In this document: positions 58,942-64,000 of the stretch, piece by piece
Numbering within the stretch: position 1 is the first letter of the stretch
How the letters are laid out: each line of letters starts with the position of its first letter
Assembly: GCF_900101455.1 (NCBI RefSeq)
Contig: NZ_FMZJ01000004.1
Location: forward strand, 220,856 to 284,855
Length of the DNA stretch: 64,000 bases
Reading direction: 5' to 3'
DNA from: Sphingomonas sp. YR710
GTDB lineage: Bacteria > Pseudomonadota > Alphaproteobacteria > Sphingomonadales > Sphingomonadaceae
Program-made: the position numbers and the translations under genes
The notes under the pieces: generated by a model
Told to the model about the DNA's origin: nothing
Seen by the model: only the letters and a program-made list of their open reading frames with translations
Database searches by the model: none

Positions 58942-60168
58942 CTACTTGCGGTCGCAGGCTACGACCGCACCGCGCAATTCATAGCCCTGAGTCTGCACAC
59001 TCAACACGAGTTCGGGCTTTTTTGCCATCCGGATGCCCGGGACCCGAAGCAACCTGTCGAGAAACACGCGCGATTCGTGCAGCGCGACCTGCGACCCCGG
59101 ACAGCGATGCGGTCCATCGCCAAAGCTCATCCACGCACCCGCCATCTTCATGCGCTTCGCTCGGTCCGGATCGAGCTTGTACGGGCATTCTCCAACGACG
59201 CTGGCGTCGGTGTTGACGTCGCGTATGTTGATCGCGAACACTTCGCCTTTCGTTACGGGCTTGCCGCTTACCGACGACGGTATATCGATCGTCGACTGGC
59301 GATAGACATAATTGGCGACCGGATCGAGCCTCAGGATCTCCTCGAGAATCGCGAATTGATCGGCCTCGTCGCCATTCAGGAAACGCGCCATCAGCTCCGG
59401 TCTTTCAAAAAGCTGCCAGGCCGCCATTACGATGAACTCACGCGTGGTGGAAACGCCCGCCCCGGCATAGGTCATACATTCAATGATCATGGCCTTCATG
59501 GAGTAATCCTCCTTGACCATGTAGGACATGACATCGTCCTTCGGCTCTTTTCGGCGCGCCTCGGCAGCGGGAACGATATGGTTCTTGTAGAGATCCATCG
59601 TCCGCTTCATCATCAGGCCCTTATAATACCAGCCAAGTAGAGCCTTGTGCACGAACTGATAAAGCGGCGACTTTCCGATAGCAGGATTGCTGTTCATCAG
59701 CTGCCGGATGACCTGCGTCAGCTTATGGTTGTCGCTGTTCGTCAGGCCGACAACCTCCATCGCAACGTTGGAAGCCATCTGGAGACTCATCTCATCGAGC
59801 ACGCCCGAACCTTCGCGCTGCAATTTGGCGATCAATTCGTCCATCGTCCGGTCCATCAACGGCCGATATCGCGTTACGACGGCTTTTGGCGTGAAATAGC
59901 TGGCGACCGATGCCCGGCGCTTGCGATGCCGTTCGCCATCCAGAAAGAAGAATGAGACGTGCTCAGGATTTTCCAGGTCCCGCTCGGTGACACCCCCGCG
60001 TCCCTGATTCACACCGGGCGTCTTCAAAATCTCCCGCGCAAAGGCAAAATTATGCGCAACCCTTGAGACTTTGAAGGGCTGGAGATTCTTGGCTATGAAC
60101 CCCGCGGTCTTGCGATCGTCCTGATCGGCTTCGCCGCCCTTGCTCGCCGCCTTCACTTCTGCGCCCAT
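58942..60168 (-). CDS. Cytochrome P450
   Basis: 408-aa soluble bacterial P450. GAGGG lies 7-8 nt before ATG 60168. The heme-binding loop is FGDGPHRCPG with C356 as thiolate ligand, ExxR is E277-R280 (EEILRL), and the I-helix motif is AGAGVSTT (235-242). Residue 240 is Ser, where an acidic residue normally precedes the catalytic Thr. No ferredoxin or reductase is encoded nearby, so redox partners are elsewhere. It hydroxylates an unknown, probably hydrophobic, substrate within the catabolic island. Confidence 0.95.
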   Translation of the reverse strand: MGAEVKAASKGGEADQDDRKTAGFIAKNLQPFKVSRVAHNFAFAREILKTPGVNQGRGGVTERDLENPEHVSFFFLDGERHRKRRASVASYFTPKAVVTRYRPLMDRTMDELIAKLQREGSGVLDEMSLQMASNVAMEVVGLTNSDNHKLTQVIRQLMNSNPAIGKSPLYQFVHKALLGWYYKGLMMKRTMDLYKNHIVPAAEARRKEPKDDVMSYMVKEDYSMKAMIIECMTYAGAGVSTTREFIVMAAWQLFERPELMARFLNGDEADQFAILEEILRLDPVANYVYRQSTIDIPSSVSGKPVTKGEVFAINIRDVNTDASVVGECPYKLDPDRAKRMKMAGAWMSFGDGPHRCPGSQVALHESRVFLDRLLRVPGIRMAKKPELVLSVQTQGYELRGAVVACDRK

Positions 60169-60230
60169 GTTATTACCCTCTCCATACGATCATCGTCGAG
60201 ACCGATCCGAACGTAAGTGAGATTGTAACA

Positions 60231-60245
60231 GCTATCAACTATAGG
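60231..60245. promoter_or_regulatory. GCTAT-N5-ATAGG inverted repeat before the P450
   Basis: GCTATCAACTATAGG reads as GCTAT and ATAGG (one mismatch from ATAGC) separated by 5 nt, 63 nt upstream of the P450 ATG in the 285-nt gap shared with the gene at 60454. It matches the half-site seen at 56363-56382 and 57530-57537. The remainder of this gap shows nothing else recognisable. Confidence 0.35.
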
Positions 60246-60453
60246 CGATACCATCGCAAGGCGTCTCGGCAACGAATGCAGCGAGCTCACGGCGTGGGCC
60301 GAGCCCGGTTCCCGCAGGATCCCGCTGTTTCACGACAAGCCACGCTACATAGCCTCTACTATTGCATCGCCGCGACAACGCAGGTTAGGGTGTCTGGCAA
60401 CCCCGACGTTCGGAAGACATGGACGCGGATTCAACGATCGAGAGGATGGCAGG

Positions 60454-60930
60454 GTGAGGCAGGCTGAGGCACGAACATTGAGAGAAGAAGCCGTCGCCCA
60501 CGCGCATCTCGCGGAACGGGCAGCCGATCTCAGCTGGAAGCACATCTTCTCCGAATTTACCCAGGATCCGGTCCAGATCGCGGCCACCCTCGCGACCGAT
60601 GCCCCCATCGCATGGACCCTGGCACGCGAATCCGATGCTGATGGCGGTGCATATCGCTTCCTCGCCGGCGTGACCGTGGATGAGGTCCGCATCGGCTTAT
60701 CCCAGGGCGTCCCCCTGCTCAGGGTTGCCGCGACCGGAGAGATGCGAAAGGGCGAAAACGTCGTGATGCTCCCGGTCGGAACTGATGGGATTCTCGGCGA
60801 ACTGCAGGTCGGCACGGTCGGGCGGTTGGCCGATGGTCGCGCGCCGGCCGCCGACGATCGGAGATATGGGTACGAACCGGCGCCGGCACCGATCCCGTCG
60901 ATGTCCGCTGATCACCGTCACCTGCAATAG
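60454..60930 (+). CDS. Unknown protein, possibly NTF2/SnoaL-like, 158 aa
   Basis: Starts at GTG 60454 with AGAGGATGGCAGG just before it. The N-terminal helix (AEARTLREEAVAHAHLAERAADLSW) precedes FTQDPVQIAATLATDAPIAW. The later VVMLPVGTDGILGELQVG resembles the strand pair that closes NTF2/SnoaL-like folds, so a dehydratase, isomerase or binding role is possible. The last 40 residues are low-complexity and Pro/Ala-rich. First gene of a rightward group with the CoA-transferase (104-nt gap) and SRPBCC protein. Confidence 0.55.
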   Translation: MRQAEARTLREEAVAHAHLAERAADLSWKHIFSEFTQDPVQIAATLATDAPIAWTLARESDADGGAYRFLAGVTVDEVRIGLSQGVPLLRVAATGEMRKGENVVMLPVGTDGILGELQVGTVGRLADGRAPAADDRRYGYEPAPAPIPSMSADHRHLQ

Positions 60931-61034
60931 CCACAGAACCGGGCGTCGGCACTTGCGCCCGCACATGCGTTAAGCATCCATTTCCGCCCTATCGTATGTG
61001 CCTGGGCGCCAGATGTTCGAGAGGTACTGCCTGC

Positions 61035-62330
61035 GTGAGCGCGCCCGAAACAGGCCATTTGAGTGACGCCGATCCCGTGCGCTTCCTCGACGACGTTCGC
61101 GTCCTGGAGATTGCGAGCCTTTCGCCAACGCAATTGGGGATGCATCTGGCCGATCTCGGCGCTGACATCATCAAGATCGAGCCGCCGGTGCGCGGTGATA
61201 CCACGCGCCTCGTGGGAACCCGGCCCGGGTTCAACGATTCGGCTCTGCATCGCCGCTGGAACCGCGGCAAGCGGAGCATTGCCGTCGATATGCACACGCC
61301 GGAGGGGATCGATCTCATCCGCCGGTTAATTCCCACGGTCGACATCGTGATCGAAGGATTGCGGCCGGGAACGCTTGCGAAAATGGGGCTGACCTGGTCG
61401 GCGCTGACCGAATTGAAGCCGAACCTGGTGATGGTTGCACTGTCCGGCTATGGCCAGACTGGGCCGTACCGCAACATGCCGAGCCATGGCATAGGCTTCG
61501 ATGCCATCGCCGGGCTCGCCGGCATTGAAGAAGACGAGAGCGGAAGGCCCCGCATGCCTTCACGCCATGTCTATTTCGGTGCACTGGTCGCCCCGCTGTT
61601 CGGCGCGACATCGGCGCTCGCCGCCTTATCGTGGTGCCGCCGCACCGGGCGCCCTGCATTTCTGGACATTGCGCAGTCCGATGCGGCGGCATTCGCCAAC
61701 TATGCCGTCGAAGAGCAGGTCGCCGAGCTGCGGTCTGCCGAGGCCGGCGTCGTGGTGCCACCACCAACGCCCCCGGGCGATTGCACGCCTCCCGTGCCCC
61801 GATCGACGATGCAGGCCTATCGCACCCGCGATGGCAGGGCCTTGATGCTGATGACGCTCGAACGCAAATTTTTCGTGCGGCTTGCCGAGGCGACCGGCCG
61901 GCCCGACCTGCTCGCCCATGTGCCCGAGAATGAATATATGGTGCGTGGCTCGACGGCAATCGACGAAGTACTGACCGAGACGATCGCCTCCAGGGATCTC
62001 AATGACTGGATGCGCATTTTCGCCGATGCCGACGTTCCGGTCGTGCCCGTCAACGAATGCGCGGCAGTTGCCGATGATCCGCAGATGCACGCCCGGATTG
62101 AGTGGCTCGAGTCCGATCAGGCCACCGTCACCATGAAAATGCCGGTCAGAAGCGATCCGCCCATGGCATCGCCGCGGCGGGCGCCCTCGATTGGCCAGGA
62201 CACCGCAGATATTCTCGCGAACATCGACGTCAATCCGGAGGAGATCGCACGGCTTACGAAAGAAGGCGTCGTTCGCGTTTTTCGTCCGGTCGATATCGAC
62301 ACCCGAACTTACAACCCCAGTAACGAGTGA
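61035..62330 (+). CDS. CaiB/BaiF (class III) CoA-transferase family protein
   Basis: 431 aa from GTG 61035; GAGAGGT ends 9-10 nt ahead, which fits better than ATG 60996. Family pattern: VRVLEIASLSPTQLGMHLADLGADIIKIEPP, NRGKRSIAVDMHTPEG, DIVIEGLRPG and VALSGYGQTGPYR. The segment that should carry the catalytic Asp, just before RRTGRPAFLDIAQSD, reads PSRHVYFGALVAPLFG with no Asp. Either it has lost transferase chemistry or uses another residue. The usual role is CoA transfer or epimerisation of an acyl substrate. Confidence 0.88.
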   Translation: MSAPETGHLSDADPVRFLDDVRVLEIASLSPTQLGMHLADLGADIIKIEPPVRGDTTRLVGTRPGFNDSALHRRWNRGKRSIAVDMHTPEGIDLIRRLIPTVDIVIEGLRPGTLAKMGLTWSALTELKPNLVMVALSGYGQTGPYRNMPSHGIGFDAIAGLAGIEEDESGRPRMPSRHVYFGALVAPLFGATSALAALSWCRRTGRPAFLDIAQSDAAAFANYAVEEQVAELRSAEAGVVVPPPTPPGDCTPPVPRSTMQAYRTRDGRALMLMTLERKFFVRLAEATGRPDLLAHVPENEYMVRGSTAIDEVLTETIASRDLNDWMRIFADADVPVVPVNECAAVADDPQMHARIEWLESDQATVTMKMPVRSDPPMASPRRAPSIGQDTADILANIDVNPEEIARLTKEGVVRVFRPVDIDTRTYNPSNE

Positions 62331-62341
62331 GAGGAGAATAT

Positions 62342-62770
62342 ATGCCAGCCATCAAGAAACACGCGCAGGCGACCATCAACCGGTCAGCCGACGATATCTG
62401 GGCCCGGATCGGCAATTTTGCCGATATCAGTTGGATACCCGGAACAGAGCCGCAAAACTGCACAATGAACGGCAATTTGCGTTCAGTGACCAAGGATGCA
62501 TGGAGTTTCAACCTCGTGCAGCGCCTGACCGAACATGACGACAAGCGCCACACATATAGCTATGATCTTCCCGAGCCGATCAGCTTTGAATCGATCGCCG
62601 GCCCCGGCAAGATCGTCCACGTCCTCAACGGCACACTTACCGTTACGCCAACCGGCGAATCCCAGTCTCACGTGACATGGGATCTCGAGGCCGAAGATTT
62701 CATCGCTGGCGGCGCTTTCGTCGAATATCAGCTCGCCCTCGACACAGTCAAAGCCGAACTGGAAGGGTAA
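62342..62770 (+). CDS. SRPBCC (START-like) family protein
   Basis: 142 aa, beginning 11 nt after the CoA-transferase stop, with GAGGAG before ATG 62342. The fold pattern starts HAQATINRSADDIWARIGNFADISWIPGTE and ends with the long C-terminal helix ALDTVKAELEG. SRPBCC proteins bind hydrophobic ligands in a deep pocket and can act as cyclases or aromatases (polyketide cyclase type). Co-transcription with the CoA-transferase suggests a ligand-binding or ring-forming step in the same pathway. Confidence 0.87.
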   Translation: MPAIKKHAQATINRSADDIWARIGNFADISWIPGTEPQNCTMNGNLRSVTKDAWSFNLVQRLTEHDDKRHTYSYDLPEPISFESIAGPGKIVHVLNGTLTVTPTGESQSHVTWDLEAEDFIAGGAFVEYQLALDTVKAELEG

Positions 62771-62820
62771 CGGCCAGATAGCGCCAACGGGTCAACATAG
62801 AGTCTCGAGCGCACATTTAG

Positions 62821-62961
62821 CTTAAGCCCTCTCCCGCTTGCGGGAGAGGGTTGGGCGAGGGTCGTTTTTTCTGCCTCACCTCTTTGTTCACCAAAAGCAA
62901 AGAAAAAGATAGAAAAAGACCCTCATCCATACCTTCTCCCGCAAGCGGGAGAAGGCTTAAG
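62821..62961. repeat. Paired inverted palindromic repeat (REP-doublet-like)
   Basis: Left arm 62821-62863 and right arm 62918-62961 are near-perfect reverse complements of about 43 nt. Each contains the hairpin CTCCCGC..GCGGGAG and an outer CTTAAG. The 54-nt middle is A/T-rich with runs of T and A. It fills most of the 303-nt gene-free stretch 62771-63073 between the SRPBCC and SDR genes and may also act as a bidirectional terminator. The arm sequence is shared with the single unit at 43861-43928. Confidence 0.88.
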
Positions 62962-63073
62962 AAGGCCTTACGTTAGCGCCTGTGGCGCCTTGGCCGGGAT
63001 GACAACATATTTTCTGCTCGACGCAATGAAGCCGATCCCGGCTCGGCCGGGATCCTTTCGCCCTCTTTCAACG

Positions 63074-63826
63074 TCAAACCTGCGCCATGCCGCCATCGAC
63101 CTGCAGGTCGATGCCCGTAATGAAGCTGGATTCGCTTGACGCCAGGAAGAACACGGCCGCCGCAAGTTCCTCCGGCAGCCCCATGCGCTTCATCGGCGTC
63201 GCGCTGATAGCCGCCTGACGCGCCATTTCGGCCCTCTCTACGGTGCCGAACTGGCTCTCGAAGATCGGCGTGTCGGTAGGCCCCGGGCTCACGGCGTTCA
63301 TGCGGATGCCTCTGGCGCTGAGATCCGGTACCCAGGCGCGGATCAGGGCGCGGGCGCCTGCCTTGCTGGCGGAATAGATTCCGAGCGATTGAACACCCTT
63401 CGAAATACCAACGATCGATGCATTGATCACGATCGAGCCCCCGCGGGTCATCAGCGGGAGAGCCTTCTGCACCGTGAAGACCACGCCCTTCAGATTGATG
63501 CCCATGACCCTGTCATAATGCTCTTCGGTGATCGAATCGAGCATCGTATGTTCGGCGATGCCGGCATTGGCGAACAGGATGTCGACGACTCCCTTCTCGG
63601 CTTTCACGATGTCGTACAGCCGGTCGAGATCGGCGAGATTCCGCACATCTCCCTGAACAGTGGTCACGTTCCTGCCGATTTCGGCCTTTGCCTTGTCCAG
63701 CTCCGCCTGTCTGCGGCCTGTAATGAAGACATAAGCGCCCTCATCTACAAAACGCTTGGCCGTAGCCAGGCCAATCCCGGTCGTGCCGCCGGTGATTACG
63801 GCCACTTTTCCTTCCAGTTTCGACAC
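63074..63826 (-). CDS. Short-chain dehydrogenase/reductase
   Basis: 250 aa from GTG 63826; GGAGAG is spaced 6 nt before it, whereas the TTG at 63832 touches the same site. TGGTTGIGLATAKRF cofactor loop, ITGRRQAELDKA (Arg pair after strand 2, suggesting NADP), NAGIAEH, Ser in NASIVGISKG, and YSASK. C-terminus SFITGIDLQVDGGMAQV. It follows a CoA-transferase gene on the same strand that runs off the right edge (81-nt gap). Confidence 0.92.
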   Translation of the reverse strand: MSKLEGKVAVITGGTTGIGLATAKRFVDEGAYVFITGRRQAELDKAKAEIGRNVTTVQGDVRNLADLDRLYDIVKAEKGVVDILFANAGIAEHTMLDSITEEHYDRVMGINLKGVVFTVQKALPLMTRGGSIVINASIVGISKGVQSLGIYSASKAGARALIRAWVPDLSARGIRMNAVSPGPTDTPIFESQFGTVERAEMARQAAISATPMKRMGLPEELAAAVFFLASSESSFITGIDLQVDGGMAQV

Positions 63827-63906
63827 TATCAACTCTCCAGATTACCAAAGGAACGGTTACGGTTGTTATGCGCCACCCGACATGTGCGATACATCGGCTC
63901 AGATGT

Positions 63907-64000
63907 TCACAACTCGCCCAATACTTCCTGTGTATGCTCGCCGACGAGCGGCGCGCGCTTGATCGTCGTTGGGATGAAGTCGCCGGTGAATGGCAGTCCC
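63907..64000 (-). CDS. C-terminus of a CaiB/BaiF CoA-transferase (cut by window edge)
   Basis: Thirty codons plus stop (TGA at 63909-63907) read by hand on the minus strand: GLPFTGDFIPTTIKRAPLVG and then EHTQEVLGEL. The RAPLVGEHTQEVLGEL ending is the typical C-terminal tail of class III CoA-transferases. The rest of the gene lies right of the window. It would be the second CoA-transferase of the catabolic island, probably in one operon with the SDR downstream. Confidence 0.75.
   Translation of the reverse strand, partial: GLPFTGDFIPTTIKRAPLVGEHTQEVLGEL

Noticed and set aside
60785..60973. Alternative frame after the small unknown gene as evidence of a frameshift.
   Set aside because: The product is basic and motif-free, and the main frame keeps protein character through VGTDGILGELQVG, so a frameshift is not needed.

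Overview
The window looks like chromosomal DNA of a sphingomonad (Alphaproteobacteria, Sphingomonadales). The reasons are a high-GC, GATCG-rich sequence, tightly packed operons with 1-4 nt stop/start overlaps, three TonB-dependent receptors, sphingomonad-type small proteins, and catabolic gene families typical of that group (Rieske oxygenase, P450, many SDRs, CaiB/BaiF CoA-transferases). The assignment is inference from gene content; there is no rRNA gene or marker phylogeny here. I saw no tRNA, rRNA, CRISPR, transposase or phage gene, and no classical DNA-binding transcription factor.

Layout. (1) 1-3.3 kb, minus: pyrimidine catabolism, rutB-rutC-rutD (rutD runs off the left edge) and deoA. 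(2) 3.4-7.4 kb: DUF4337 membrane protein, GNAT, two small proteins, an exported amidase and an NADPH-dependent FMN reductase. (3) 7.5-13.9 kb, minus: SDR + NTF2-like pair, a luciferase-like (possibly F420-dependent) oxidoreductase, an exported amidohydrolase, and a MASE1-PAS-PAS-GGDEF-EAL c-di-GMP protein. (4) 14.2-23.7 kb, plus: astA-astD-M20 hydrolase for arginine succinyl-transfer catabolism, then a TPR-sulfotransferase, a TonB receptor and an AdiC-like amino acid permease. (5) 23.7-27.8 kb, minus: GFA protein, a 58-aa Cys protein, a PYROXD2/phytoene-desaturase-like flavoprotein overlapping a Rieske oxygenase alpha subunit, and a GST. (6) 28.0-40.8 kb, plus: a complete glycogen operon, glgP-glgB-glgC-glgA-pgm-glgX, and a GH13 alpha-glucosidase behind a perfect inverted-repeat element. 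(7) 40.9-47.6 kb: a TonB receptor, then DUF2946 - TonB receptor - PepSY protein, which looks like a copper-uptake module. (8) 47.7-54.5 kb: MATE pump, PhoD-like phosphatase, the F420 biosynthesis genes cofE-cofD-cofC with a DUF1289 gene, GNAT and a methyltransferase. (9) 54.6-64.0 kb: an unassigned catabolic island with three SDRs, TauD/TfdA dioxygenase, MFS transporter, P450, a small unknown protein, two CaiB/BaiF CoA-transferases (one cut by the right edge) and SRPBCC.

How the parts work together. Regions 1 and 4 recycle nucleobase and amino-acid nitrogen. Region 6 makes, trims and degrades glycogen, with Pgm joining it to glucose-6-phosphate; a TGC-rich palindrome in front of glgP resembles sites bound by PHB-responsive PhaR regulators. 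Region 9 is the best candidate for an undescribed system. It looks like uptake (MFS), oxygenation (2OG dioxygenase and P450), dehydrogenation (SDRs) and CoA activation (CaiB) of an unknown small molecule. Its three promoter-containing gaps share GCTAT/ATAGC half-sites. One CoA-transferase seems to lack the catalytic Asp, and the P450 has Ser where an acidic I-helix residue is usual. Two families of palindromic intergenic repeats are also present.
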